Origin: Symbiodinium kawagutii
Lineage: Eukaryota > Sar > Dinophyceae > Suessiales > Symbiodiniaceae
Direction: 5' to 3'
NCBI GenBank assembly: GCA_009767595.1
Contig: VSDK01020373.1
Span: 147,602 to 211,601, forward strand
Length of the DNA stretch: 64,000 bases
In this document: piece by piece, positions 1 to 11,211 of the stretch
How positions within the stretch are numbered: the first letter of the stretch is position 1
Layout: every line of letters starts with the position of its first letter
Made by a program: the position numbers and the translations under genes
The notes under the pieces: generated by a model
Databases searched by the model: none
What the model was told of the DNA's origin: nothing
What the model saw: the letters and a program-made list of their open reading frames with translations, nothing else

Positions 1-1423
1 AATTCTGATATTTGTTTCGTAACTGATGTTTAACATTTATTTTCGCTGGGAGTCTGAATTTAAAGTTAGAGTCTATAGTGTCTGTCCAATATGATATAGC
101 AGAATTGGCTTCAACCATAAAAACTAAGTGTATAGAATAAGTGAACATAACTGCACAACGGTATCGCTAACTTCATACATTTGAGTTGATTTAAAGAGTG
201 ACTGATAGTCAATAAATCTCAAACAACTCGCAGTAGCCTGACAGTTTCAGAACAAACAAAGATCGAAAATGGCATTTGGCAGTTTACATTTATGGCGTGT
301 ACAATTTGACATGTGACAATACATGGCAGTGTGGTTTAACAGTAGTTAAGCTTTAAAACTCAAAGTCAAAATTGCTTGACTATCGAAGTCGTTTCCAGTG
401 AGTTTTCTTTTAGTTCATGTCGCATCATGATGGTTTCAGTCAAAACAAACAGGATAAACGTGTTGATTTGTGATGAGCCTACTGTGAAGCTAATGATTTA
501 CATGATGTTAATGATATCAATCAAACTCCAGCTAATTTGGGTCATCAAATCGTAAAGCAAACAGTGCACAAGCAGCTAAATCACACATAACATGATCAAC
601 ATGTGTTTGTGTACATGTTCTTATTTAAGGTATATGCCTCTTTGCGCAGCCCGCATCCATTGTAAAATGGCGCTTGGAAAACAAGTCATATGGATTCATA
701 TTGCATGATTGTTTGTAGAATAGAACCATTTAGCTAGATATCAAATGATATGATTTCTCGTGATGTCACACCCCTGTCCACAACTCGATAACCTGGATTT
801 GAAATTGCATGATCAAATCATAAAACAACACCGTATCCTCCATCTTGTAGCTCGCATCATGTGATAAATAGCGTGTCTAATGATACCCACTCGGCACGAG
901 CAAGAGCCTATCAACTGATGGCAGGGGACCCTGAGGCATAGCTTTGTAGCCATGAACCGTTGCGCAGGTTGATGAGTACCGCGAAAAGTTTGACGATTAG
1001 TTTTATCTTTCATTTTGCTGTTGTTATTGTTGTTGGTCGTATTGCTAATGGTAGTGGTGATGCTATTAATTAAATGAGGACATGATTCCTTTGGAACTTT
1101 CAACTTACAACCAATATCAACCAATGTATATTTTCACTTGTTCGATCCCCTTGAAATTAGCCACTTGTTTTGCACATGTTCTTGCTTACATTTCAACAGA
1201 TCTAGCAAATAATTTCTGGGGATTTAGCAAATAGTTTCTGATTGCTAGCAAATAGTTTCTGGGGATTTAGTAAATAGTTTCTAGTGCTTTTAAGGCCTCA
1301 CAGACAAAGAGGCCAAGGCAGCCCACAATCGCTGCATGTGATATCTTAGTTTGTGACTAGTGGAAGTACCAGTTTTGGTAGATACAACTATAGCAGATAA
1401 ATGGCGAATCTAAACCGCCTTAG
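1..1423. other. AT-rich intron-like or intergenic stretch
   Basis: No convincing coding frame is visible. The sequence is AT-rich and mixed in composition, without the TGGT/ATCA simplicity seen later in the window. Its only clear structure is a short tandem repeat at 1203-1284. Confidence 0.5.
1203..1284. repeat. short tandem repeat, about 21-nt unit, 4 copies
   Basis: Four imperfect copies of a unit of the form AGCAAATAGTTTCTGGGGAT follow each other. The copies differ by single substitutions and small length changes. Confidence 0.75.
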
Positions 1424-1538
1424 CACGTTTGGGGTCCCTGGTCCCTTTAAAGTGCAGATCCAAAACTATCCCCGTACCGCTGCCATGTTCGAGCCACCCT
1501 GGGTTGATGGGAAAACCTACAGGACAACTTCGTTCTAA
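1424..1538 (+). CDS. candidate exon, unknown protein
   Basis: A frame opening just after an AG at 1422-1423 reads 37 residues to TAA. It is rich in P, F, Y and W and includes VQIQNYPRTAAMFEPPWVDG, which looks like real protein. It has no start Met, so it would be an internal or terminal exon. The family is not recognised. Overlapping minus-strand frames are less protein-like. The end could instead be an earlier splice donor. Confidence 0.4.
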
Positions 1539-1887
1539 CCACCAAGAACACCGGTTTCCTGTAAACTTGGCCACAAACATTTTCTGGGACAATTGGAAGG
1601 AATCTTGTTAGTTGTTTTCGATTCATCAAGGATATCCCTTGGTCATTCTTGATGACCGATCATACATCCTTGATCATCAGGTATCTCGAACCAGTTGTTC
1701 TTATTGATCAGCCTTATGTTGTCAAGGTAGCATTGCTACATCGGGATGTTGAGTATGACGGTGATTAAAGCACACGGGCAGTAATCTATCATCAGTAGCA
1801 CATGTGATTAGCATCCGCGAACGATTAAAGAGGCGTTCATTAAACATTACCTAGGGAAGATTCATATTTCATAGATATTCCTAGTGA

Positions 1888-2051
1888 AACTCATTTCCCC
1901 TTTGGAACATTGGGACAGTTCATCCCCCTTGGATGACCATTCTACCACTGGGAAGGCACCACCGAGGTGAGTTTTCCCTGGGAGGTCAGGGGACACCAAG
2001 GCCAGTGAAGGTCTGTTCCACGAGCGGCAAATGTCACAGCCGCAACGGTTG
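1888..2051 (+). CDS. candidate exon, unknown protein
   Basis: An open frame of about 55 codons contains GEFSLGGQGTPRPVKVCSTS and ends next to a good donor (GGTTG|GTAAGA). An in-frame TGA lies just upstream at 1885-1887, so the true acceptor is unclear. Family not recognised. Confidence 0.35.
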
Positions 2052-2071
2052 GTAAGACTTCACCACTATTT

Positions 2072-2150
2072 GGCCTTGGGTCAATATTAACCAGCCAATA
2101 CTAGGGGGTTCTAAGCAACAACTACAGGGAAACATGGTTAATGAAGATGT
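2072..2150 (+). repeat. relic of MITE-like family M2
   Basis: It shares the left half of M2 (GGGTCAATATTAACCA, then an AGGGAAA...GGTTAATGA stretch) but lacks the right terminal repeat. Confidence 0.5.
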
Positions 2151-2587
2151 TTGTGAGATGTAGTTAAATCAAGTTAACTCACCCATTTGTTGGTACAACT
2201 TCACCACTGCCTTTTGGGGGCTCTGTGTTAATTAACTGAGAATTTGGTTATGTAAACAACCAATTTGGTAAGATATCACCATATCAGCTTCATTCATGAT
2301 AGACTGGCACATGATCAATGCGATGGTTTCCGCCAGCAGGGTGCTTCTGGATGGTTGCAATGTATTTCGCGAATAACTATCAACCAACCAGTAGACAACA
2401 ATCCTCAATCGTCACCTGTTGTAGACCACAATAAAGGACTGCTAATCATACTCAGATACTAATCATACTCAGGCACCAACTCGCAATCATGAATCATCAC
2501 TAACTAATCATCATCAGTCATCATTCATCAACAGCTACCAGTAACCAACATCAGCCAACATCAACGAACATGAACCAAACTGCTTAA

Positions 2588-2725
2588 ATGGCTGCAGATG
2601 CTGCGCAGCTTCCAAGGATGGCACGCAGTACCGCGGTGGATTCCAAAGTGTGGACACCCGTGGGTGCTTTCGCCCCGCTGCCTGCTGCGGAGTGGTGGGG
2701 GAAGCCCGCAGTCCGACGGGGATGA
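2588..2725 (+). CDS. candidate first exon or small ORF, unknown protein
   Basis: An ATG at 2588 opens 45 codons to TGA. The Ala/Pro/Trp-rich frame (for example VDSKVWTPVGAFAPLPAAEW) lies in a local GC-rich island and looks coding. A GA-type donor (CGGG|GATGAC) just before the stop is possible, since dinoflagellates use non-canonical donors. Family not recognised. Confidence 0.4.
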   Translation: MAADAAQLPRMARSTAVDSKVWTPVGAFAPLPAAEWWGKPAVRRG

Positions 2726-3116
2726 CTGGGAGTGTACCCAAAGCATCCTTAGGGTGTCTCATTTTCGTCCCAATTCTCGGACTTCTTGGGCAGAACTAGA
2801 AGCCAATTTTCAGTGACCTAAACTACAAACGCCACCCTGCCCTGTCGGTCGCAAAAGTGGTACTAGCCAACAGCCGGAAAGCAACTAATTCCAACGTTCA
2901 AATACGTTCAATGAATATTTGCTGAATTTTGATGATTGTTCAGTTGGTATAAACACTCATAATCATTCATATAATCAGTACACCATTTATCAAGCATTGT
3001 TTAATATGCTGATGGTGAAATCATTAACCACTGATAGCAACACCATCAATTGAACGTTCAATAGCCATAGTTATTGAACCATTTACCACTAGTAGCATTG
3101 ATGGTTGAATCTGCAG

Positions 3117-3236
3117 CGGTTGCATATCACAGCCGAAGATGAGCACCGGCCATGTGTGCTGAGACCAGAAGCCCTGCGGAGATGCCACTTGGACCACCCG
3201 TCAAGGCGTGCAACGGAACGCAACGGAACGTGGCAG
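3117..3236 (+). CDS. candidate internal exon, 40 codons, unknown protein
   Basis: The acceptor is CTGCAG and the donor is GGCAG|GTGCTG. Between them are exactly 40 codons in one frame, rich in R, H and C (for example TAEDEHRPCVLRPEALRRCH). A 10-nt unit (CAACGGAACG) is duplicated near the end. Phase 0 at both ends makes this one of the better exon calls. Family not recognised. Confidence 0.5.
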
Positions 3237-3299
3237 GTGCTGCTGTGTTTGGTGAAGATCTTTGGTGAAGCAGTGAAGACCTGTAGTAGTTCATGAGGG

Positions 3300-6185
3300 A
3301 AGGAGAGGAAACAATAACAGTGGCGAATAAACGTGAACAACCAGCGAGACTATGGTCAATGGCTATGGTTCATGATGGTTGACAATGGGCAAGAATGATT
3401 GGCCGCGGTTGATGTCAAGATGATTGGAGAACCAGTAGTAACCAAAGGAGAATCAGCAGTAACCAACTGGTGTCAAGCCATATGGTGACCTAGTATCAGC
3501 CATTACTTTCCATTGCCTCATGCTTATCATACAACTAGCCCATAATCTCCATCACCTCAACAATAGAAACCAATCATCAATGATCAAATCATTAATCACC
3601 ATTAGCCAGAAATAATCAGAATTGATGGTCATTGACCATAAACAATGAGCATCATGGACATACCTCATTATCATTATTCATTGTTCATTACTCACCATTG
3701 AGACACGTCAATCACCATTTTATGATGAGTTGGCCATAGCTAAGCATTGTTAACCGTTAGTGAACCACCATTCATCAATGACCAACTATTGTAAACCAGT
3801 ACTAACCATTGTTTTTTGGTTATAGGACACCCTTAGTTCAATGATTAACCTATGGTTGATAAACCCTCTTTCACCATTATGATGGTTTATAATTAATGGT
3901 TAACCTTAGTTTGATCATTATAAACCAGTATAAACATGTATAAACCATTATTACCCAGTAGTATTAACCATTGATTTTTTGATTAACCACTATTAACCAT
4001 TGGTTTTTTGATCAACCAATGGCTTATCAACCATAGTTAAGCATTATCAACCACGATTAATTGTAACAGAAATGGCTTATCAACCCTGTTTCACCACCAT
4101 TCATCAACTGATCTCAGCCTGTCCAGGAACCTTGGTCGAAGGTTCCTACGTCCAACAGGTGCAGCGCACTGCAGTTGTGCATCTAAGTGGGTCAAACATG
4201 ACGTGCTGCAGGCGGGTTCCAATAAAGCTTGGTGAATCGGATGGGTTTATACTAGTTCACTAGTTCATGGGTTTTCACTAACTTAGTTCCAATAAAGCTT
4301 GGTGAATCGAATATCATGCTTCAGAACCAATCGCTTCGTTGGATAAGAGTGGACCCTGGTTCTGAACTGGTTCTCTAAGCCTTCTCTATTGGTTTGTCCC
4401 TACAAAAGGTTCGGTTTGGTTTATAGTTGGTGACCAAGAGTGATGCTCAATGATAGGCTGTGCATCAATAGCAGTCTCCATCAGTCCCCAAGTCGTGGAT
4501 GACAACCTCTGGCAAACCCCCGCCGTTATGGGCCTTAGCCGCCCTGTCCAAACAATAAGCTGGTTGGGGATAAGCAGCTGCCGGTTTATTGGGGTGACCG
4601 TTTCCTGCTTGGGAAGATCAATTCAAGCAGTAGAACCAATCCTTTTTGTGCGGCAAGCAAAATTTGTCATTCAGGTGAGAGAATCAGCCGTTTTTCACAA
4701 ACTTTTCCCTTATGTTTAGGTCATCTTCGTCCAAGAATGGATCACCAAATATGGCTGGATATACAGTAGGTTGTTGCTGGTGGTTGAGCATCCTGACACT
4801 GGTACCTGCTCCGCTCATTTTTGGCAACAGCCAGAAGTACCATTGGCTTTTTAAACCACCACCACATAGCCAATCATACATTTGCAAAATGATTCACTCA
4901 ATTTGGTTTGAAGATATGCACTACGCACTCGGCTATACCCAGCTGACATGATGGTTTTGAAAACAGGTAGTCATGGTAGTAGTACATATGTAGCTACACC
5001 CACTGTTGCTCGTTTGGTTACGAACCAGAACAGAACGCATTTGACGAGCAATCACGCTTGTTGACCAGCTCACGATAGTTACTGTAATTACTGTTCAGAA
5101 ATTTATTGACAATCATGGGGGAATCATGCCGTTGAGATGACTTGATAATCCTTGAGGCAGCAAACATGAGTCCAAGATTCTTTGAAGGAGTTATTTCTGA
5201 TCGGAAGCACACCATTGGCCCCACTTTTTGCAGTCGAGACTCAACTTATCAACTGTGCAAGAGCCCCCGTATCGTTGGCTATCTAATCACTATATACGAT
5301 CATCGACCAGCTATCAAGCCTTCAGCAACCACTGTCACACATAAATTCCACCGATTATATATACATATATATATATATACAAGTATCAGTGATTAACCAC
5401 TATGAGCCGCTCTTGAGTTAATTAGTTGGTTATCATCAATCAGCTGTCATGAAGGTGGTCACGAATCATCGTTACCAATATATTCAACCATTGCGAACAA
5501 CTCCTTTATTGAAAGTCATCATGCACCTTCGTTAAGCATGCTTCACCATCATTTGAGATTATAAACCAGCATGAATCACCAACTAGCCATCCACCATCAA
5601 CTAACCATATCACTCAATCACCAAGTGACCATCGTTGAACCACAAACAGTAGCCATCATTAATCATTTCACGCTTGAGTTGGTCATCATTGACCATGTCA
5701 ATCGTGAGCACTTACCACGCTAACCATTAGACTAACCATTACAAACACTGACCATTACACTTGTCGGTAACCATGATTCAACATGTTAATCATCGTCATA
5801 AGCACTATTGCCGGTGCTACTATCATGCTATTAACAATCATAACACTAATCATCATTAGCCATTATTAAACATTGCCAACCATCTTTTTACACTAATCAT
5901 TAATCATTATTAATTAACACTATCAGTATTTATCAACACCATTACCACTAATCATGTGCTAACCAGTTATCAGTGACTATTAACACTACTATTAATCACT
6001 CTTACTATTAACAACTAATATCTAATCATTAATCATTATCAACCAGTTTTCAGATGTTATCACTGATTATTAACACTACCGATTAATATCATCACTATTA
6101 ACCAGTTATCAGTAACTAGTAACACTAGCAATCAGTTAACTATCATAATACCAATCATCATCATCAGTAACTGTGAACACTAAGA
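3300..6185. other. long low-complexity intron-like stretch
   Basis: Dominated by degenerate ACCATTA/ATCATTAACC and TGGTTAATGG words, especially 3540-4080 and 5440-6180. A TA dinucleotide run lies near 5358-5381. Frames of 60-90 codons near 4072, 4450 and 4712 were inspected and are not convincing as exons. Confidence 0.6.
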
Positions 6186-6359
6186 ATGACAACCATCGCT
6201 GGTGCCGTTGGTAGCTCAGCTGGCGCGGTCAGGTCGTCCCCTTGGACTCCGCTCCGCCGGCCAAGTGGGGGAGACCTGGAGACCTTTCGATCCCACGACG
6301 CACGTGGCGTCGAAGTTACCGTAGTGCTGGTCGTCATGTTTAACAAACGACCAACTTAG
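6186..6359 (+). CDS. candidate small CDS or exon, 57 codons
   Basis: ATG at 6186 to TAG at 6357. The frame contains RRPSGGDLETFRSHDARGVE and a hydrophobic VTVVLVVMF segment. The same GC-rich island carries tRNA-promoter-like boxes, so a SINE relic is the rival reading. A minus-strand frame of 60 codons overlaps it and is less convincing. Confidence 0.3.
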   Translation: MTTIAGAVGSSAGAVRSSPWTPLRRPSGGDLETFRSHDARGVEVTVVLVVMFNKRPT

Positions 6360-6363
6360 TTAC

Positions 6364-6536
6364 TGGTGGTTTTTCTAGGGAAAGCTGGTTAATAATGGTT
6401 CAAAATAGGGGATAGTAATCAACAAGAATGGTTAAACCACTACTGGTTGGTGGTTTGATTGACGTTTTCTATTTTCCCTAGTAATGATCAACAATTTGTT
6501 GGTTGAATAGTATTTTTCATAGGGTTTGGAACCACT
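6364..6536 (+). mobile_element. MITE-like element, family M4
   Basis: It begins TGGTGGTTTTTCTAGGGAAA and ends ATAGGGTTTGGAACCAC, so the ends are imperfect inverted repeats. The interior shares an AATAGGGGATAGTAATCAAC block with the copy near 21960. Non-autonomous; no ORF. Confidence 0.6.
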
Positions 6537-7059
6537 TAGTTGGGTTGAATGATGAAAGGGCTACTTGAAGAACTACTTCGGTGGTGAACGATGATTCAGG
6601 ATACTTAGAATATCTTAGAATGGTGAATTGAGTGCTACTTGATGGTCAATTGATGGTCAATGATGTTTCGTTGATGGTGAACTAATGGTAGATCGAAGTG
6701 ATAAATAAATCGTTACTTGATGGTCAATAACGGTTGATTGGAGATTGGTGTCGGCTATTGCTGGTTTGAATTCGTCGCAGACTAGTGGCGAATGATCAAT
6801 ACTCGCGGTTCATGGCGGCTCGCGATGGTTCATAGTGGTTCAGGGTGGTTCATAGTGGTTCATAGTGGTTCATAGTGGTTCATATTTGCGAAGTACTGAC
6901 AATGTTGTGGTATGTAACCAGGATGTAAGCCGCGTTGGAAGTATCAAGCTTCAATATCAATATCCGTCAATAATTTTCTAGATCCTGGATATGGTGATGC
7001 TGCCTCAAGCCACTTGATACCATGAAAGCGCCATGGTTATTTGTTGTTGCTGATCACCA

Positions 7060-7109
<50 letters not shown>

Positions 7110-7610
7110 GACTTTGTATCCATGCAAGGCGGGCTGCCAACTCCGAGTTTCATTGGTCAGCAAACCACGTAATGACATAGTCATATCTACGGTCCAGCGT
7201 TGGAACCCTAGTGAGAACCCACCAACTTACCAACCGCAGGGGTGTATTTTGTGGTGGTTGGGTGGGCTGTGCCATACAGCGAGAGTTGGAGATACCTCTG
7301 GGAAGATTACCAAGATTTTTTCCTGGATTTCCTTGAACAACAATCTGTTTCTATGGTAGATTGTTGTCAGATTTATTGTCCAGGAAATCTGTTTCCAGAT
7401 AAGACCTTAGTGATTCCATAGGAACAGATTCCATTGGAAAACCTTGGACAATCATTTTCCGTTGCCAGATTCAGAGGTAGCAAGCGGCTAGCCCAGCTGC
7501 GAGCGAAGTGCCCTCGTTGGCAATCGATGATTTGCTACCTCTTTCTCGTTATGTTGGTCATCCCCTTTGATTCGAGTTCGTGAAACTCTAACAACCAATA
7601 GGGGTTCACT
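6537..7610. other. intron-like sequence, no gene seen
   Basis: TGGTGAATTGATGG-type low-complexity sequence, with five tandem copies of GTTCATAGTG near 6836-6890 and an ATC microsatellite. No supported coding frame. Confidence 0.5.
7062..7109. repeat. (ATC)n microsatellite
   Basis: About 16 uninterrupted ATC units. Confidence 0.95.
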
Positions 7611-7718
7611 ACGGTGATCTAACGTAGCAATGGAAAATCACCATTTTTTCAGGGAAACCCTGGGAAATCAGCTATAACTGGTGGATTTTCCATTGCCATG
7701 CTAGATCACCAGAGGGTA
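7611..7718 (+). mobile_element. MITE-like element, family M3
   Basis: Left end GGTGATCTAACGTAGCAATG; right end CATGCTAGATCACCAGAGGG, its imperfect reverse complement. The inside is also roughly palindromic (GGAAAATCACCA against TGGTGGATTTTCC). No ORF. Confidence 0.7.
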
Positions 7719-7954
7719 TCCACAAGTTGTGTACCCCAAAACCGTCGCGGATCCTCCCTGTAATACGTGAGCGGCGAAGTTTTTGGCACATCGTCGGATC
7801 AGGATCTCTGGGGGGATCCGGAAGCAGTCAGGATTGGCCATTTGCGATGTCCCAAAGAAATTAGAACGGTCAATCTTAACCAACAATGATAGCTGGTTAA
7901 TGGTTAATTCTAGGGGATAATAACCAACAATTACAGGGGATATATACCAACTAG

Positions 7955-8074
7955 ATGGTTATGGGTCAATCTTAACCGACCAATTTCATGGAAGATAATA
8001 CCCAACAATTTCATAGGGAAAACAATGGTTAACAACAGGGGAAGCACGGGTACAGGGTTTTGACCCATAGCCAT
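7955..8074 (+). mobile_element. MITE-like element, family M2
   Basis: Terminal inverted repeats ATGGTTATGGGTCAA and TTGACCCATAGCCAT flank about 90 bp with the family-specific AGGGAAAACAATGGTTAA and GGGTACAGGG blocks. Confidence 0.75.
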
Positions 8075-8335
8075 TTGTTTGATTGTGACCTAATCAACTA
8101 AAAACTATGGTTGTATGTGCTGTAGCTGGCAACTACCCAACAGTCTATGTTCACCAACCCACCATCATCGTTGATGATCGTTGCGTACCATCCCCGATAA
8201 GTTGCTCATTCACTAAGTATTGCATTCATGAACTTGTGAATCATTCGATTAACCCACATCCGATTTTTAAGAAGCACAAGATCATGAGAATCTTTAACTA
8301 TCATCATTACTTGATTATCATCATTAGTTAATCAG

Positions 8336-8592
8336 CTAAAGATCATGCGCAACTGACCCCTCCGAATTCACCGAACAGCGCATCCACCAGCACTCCTCCG
8401 GGCATCGTCACGACATCAGGCCTGGAGAAGCCCCAGCAGTGGTCACGCGGTGCTTCTGGAGCACTGCTGCGATGGTGGCCAGTTGAGGACAGCGATGATC
8501 CGATCGTGGCGATAGGGCGACCTACCAAGCAGCAGTCAGTGGTTAAGAACCAACGATTCATGGTTCGGGACCAGGCAATAAGAAGCTTATGA
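8336..8592 (+). CDS. candidate exon, Ser/Thr/Pro-rich protein
   Basis: After an acceptor (AATCAG at 8330-8335) an open frame runs about 85 codons to TGA. It starts Ser/Pro-rich (TPPNSPNSASTSTPPGIVTT) and continues with WWPVEDSDDPIVAIGRPTK. The composition is strongly protein-like. It has no start Met, so it would be internal or terminal. A 72-codon minus-strand frame overlaps it and was rejected. Confidence 0.45.
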
Positions 8593-8795
8593 TGGGAAAG
8601 AACTTGCTATTGATGGTCAATGAACAGCAAAGTAACCAGCTAGTGATGGTCAATAGCCAGCTAGCAATGGTTGATACCATCTAATTCACAACTGCTAAGC
8701 GGTTCAAATCATTGATGAGCCTTGTGACATAAGCAACAAGGTGTGTCCTGGTGGCGAAGTTGGTGAACAGGCGTATATACCAGTTATGGTAGATG

Positions 8796-8910
8796 TACCC
8801 TCTGGTGAACTAACATGGCAATGGGAAATCCACCAGAAATGGATGATTTCCCAGGGCTTTCCGAACAAAATGGTGGGTTTTCCATTGCCATGCCAGTTTA
8901 CCAAAGGGTA
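8796..8910 (+). mobile_element. MITE-like element, family M3
   Basis: Starts TACCCTCTGGTGAACTAACA and ends CCAGTTTACCAAAGGGTA, an imperfect terminal inverted repeat. GGGAAATCCACCA against TGGTGGGTTTTCC repeats the internal symmetry of the family. Confidence 0.7.
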
Positions 8911-9042
8911 GCGCTGACCAACTTCTCACTCGCGGCCCCACCTTGTTATCCGAGTAGGTAGGAACCCGTGAGGTATCCCCAGCAATGGGACATATAACTA
9001 TGGTTTGGTGCAGTTTCCAACCAAGCAGAACCATTTGCAACC

Positions 9043-9324
9043 ATGGCAACCCTGGTGCTCTCGCTGCTCGGCCGCTCCAGGAGATTCTCGGTTTCTGCGC
9101 CGTGGTTCAACGTTTCACCCGTGCAAGTGCCTGACATGTCAACTGCTGACCTCGAAAGTTCATGGTTGGAGGGGGCCAAGGGGCCAGGACGGGGCGTGTT
9201 TTCAGGGGAACCGTTCTTTGATGGCAATGGTCGTTTGGTTGGTGGTTTGAAACATCTTTTTTCCTTAGTATTTGCAAATGATTGGTTGGTTGACTTGCGA
9301 ATATTTTTCGTGACAGGGTTATAA
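9043..9324 (+). CDS. candidate first exon, possible targeting sequence
   Basis: ATG at 9043 starts MATLVLSLLGRSRRFSVSAP, a hydrophobic then basic, Ser-rich N-terminus that could be a targeting peptide. A protein-like stretch (SSWLEGAKGPGRGVFSGEPF) follows. Coding quality falls off after about 9240, so a splice donor near there is likely. A 144-codon minus-strand frame covers the same island and cannot be excluded. Confidence 0.3.
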   Translation: MATLVLSLLGRSRRFSVSAPWFNVSPVQVPDMSTADLESSWLEGAKGPGRGVFSGEPFFDGNGRLVGGLKHLFSLVFANDWLVDLRIFFVTGL

Positions 9325-10322
9325 CCACCAGTGGTGGTGATGATAGTTGTAAATAGCTGGCCGCCTTTGCTAGAGCCCACAAATCAAGCTGTCTTTCCAG
9401 TAGCGGCTAGACCGATCAGCGAAAAGTTGCACACCCATGGTGCCATGTGCATGCATCTTAGTCTGCATGTGCATACACAAATTCATAGTTATAGGCACAC
9501 CCACTATATCACTTACTATTGCGGATCTGCAGTTTTCAATTACATCATATCTTCCTTTGCTACAGTAGCTTGAACACCATTGTCTATGACCATGCTGATA
9601 GCCACTTGTGCCTTGTATGAAGTTGATTTTGTTGCCATCCTAGCTACGAGTCTTGTCGTTTTGCTCGCTGTCCACCATTGATTGTTGCCATGCTCGTGAT
9701 AGACTGCATTCACTTCAGCGGATTGGCTGAAAACAGTAGCAAAGCAACATAACAGAAATGTTTGCTTCTGAACGATCATCATTAATCATCACTCACTAAC
9801 AATGACCATAACAATCGTCAACCACAATTAAGAATCATCAACCATCACTAAACAGCACCAACCATTTTTTAGCAGCATGGCCCATGATTACCGTTCGCAA
9901 TTATTGGATCAACACTACCACAACTTTCAGCTAGCCGTGAAATGGGATCAATCGTGGGGAGTGTTGGCGAGGTCTGTCATCCAAAGGTGTGAGCCATGAT
10001 TCATCAATTTCATCACCAAAATCATCGACTTGACCATCATCAATCATCATAGAGCATCACCAGCTGCTCACAATCATAAACCAGCTGTGAAAACCACAAT
10101 GAAGCATCACTAGCCATCATTGGGCATCATTCAACCAAGCATTCACTATCATTTACTATCATTATCCAGCTATTCACCAGGTACCAACCAGCATCATTAA
10201 CCAGCAGCAGTAACCACCATTGATTCTTGGAACCCCAGCCATTAGCCAGCCATTGGCGCCAGCCACCAGCATCATTGACCAGCACTAATTCTGGTGTGGA
10301 ACCAGCGATAGCAACCAGCCAG

Positions 10323-10475
10323 CACCACACCGGAACCGCGCCGCGGGGAACCGTGAACCAAGCGATGGGTTTGCTTCGCTGGCTGATGGCAGATCCAGGA
10401 GTAGTGAAATGTCTCGGCGCCAAGGAAGTCAGACTGTCAATGGGGAATCTCATTCCCTGGCAGAGCAATGGTTAA
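10323..10475 (+). CDS. candidate terminal exon, unknown protein
   Basis: After an acceptor (AGCCAG) the frame reads 50 codons to TAA and includes LLRWLMADPGVVKCLGAKEV. Family not recognised. A 113-codon minus-strand frame overlaps it. Confidence 0.35.
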   Translation, partial: HHTGTAPRGTVNQAMGLLRWLMADPGVVKCLGAKEVRLSMGNLIPWQSNG

Positions 10476-11135
10476 GTAATGTTTAGTTAAGCGTTGATGA
10501 ATTATCAAGCAATGCTAGTTAGGAATCATTAAGTATCGGTTAAGCAATGGTTGAATTACCTTCAGTTCAAAAATCTGGTGGACATCAGATTGAGTACCTT
10601 TAGTTTGTGTTTAGTTACCGCTTGATAGCACTCGTGTATCAATGGCGAAAAAGCAATGGGTCAACGGTCAACGAATGCTTTTTCCAATCTTTCACTAACT
10701 AATGGTTGTATTTAAAAAAGTCAGTTGATGGCTGATGATGGCTGAACCGTTAAGCGCACTCGTTTGGAATCGCCGATGGTGTCATTGTCTACTTGTTGTT
10801 CGCAAGTGACGATTACTACTGATTAACAAGGACAAGGCTATTACCAGCGGAAAGGTCTATCTTTATTACCAACAGGAACAGGGTAAGAATAGGTACAATA
10901 CCCTGATAAAGCTACCCCTTCAATGAATAACAATACTTATTTACCTTAAGGTGTAATAGGAGGGTAGCCTTTTTATAAGCAGTCCAAAATAGTTACAACA
11001 GCCTCTTGACTGTTGAGGACGTGCCAATCCAAGGTAAAACCCATAACAACCACAAATAGGCAGCAACAGGGACGATATATCCAGCAAGCAGTAACAAGAC
11101 TATTACCAATATATGTAACCTAATATATTTTCGGA
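10476..11135. other. left flank of the DIRS-like element, no gene seen
   Basis: Low-complexity GGTTAAGCAATGG sequence followed by AT-rich unique-looking sequence up to the first split direct repeat. Confidence 0.5.
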
Positions 11136-11211
11136 TATAGAAATGAGTCGGTGAGGGGAATCGAATAAGACGATGCTATAGCACCAAGTGGATGCCTTAG
11201 CTTTTGGGCTC
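11136..11211 (+). repeat. split direct repeat A1
   Basis: 76 bp, from TATAGAAATGAGTCGG to TTTTGGGCTC, apparently identical to 17591-17666. Its last 8 nt overlap the opening of the Gag frame. Confidence 0.9.

Noticed and set aside
4072..5396. Frames of 60-90 codons near 4072, 4450, 4712 and 5142
   Set aside because: Composition follows the flanking low-complexity sequence and no acceptor and donor pair fits.
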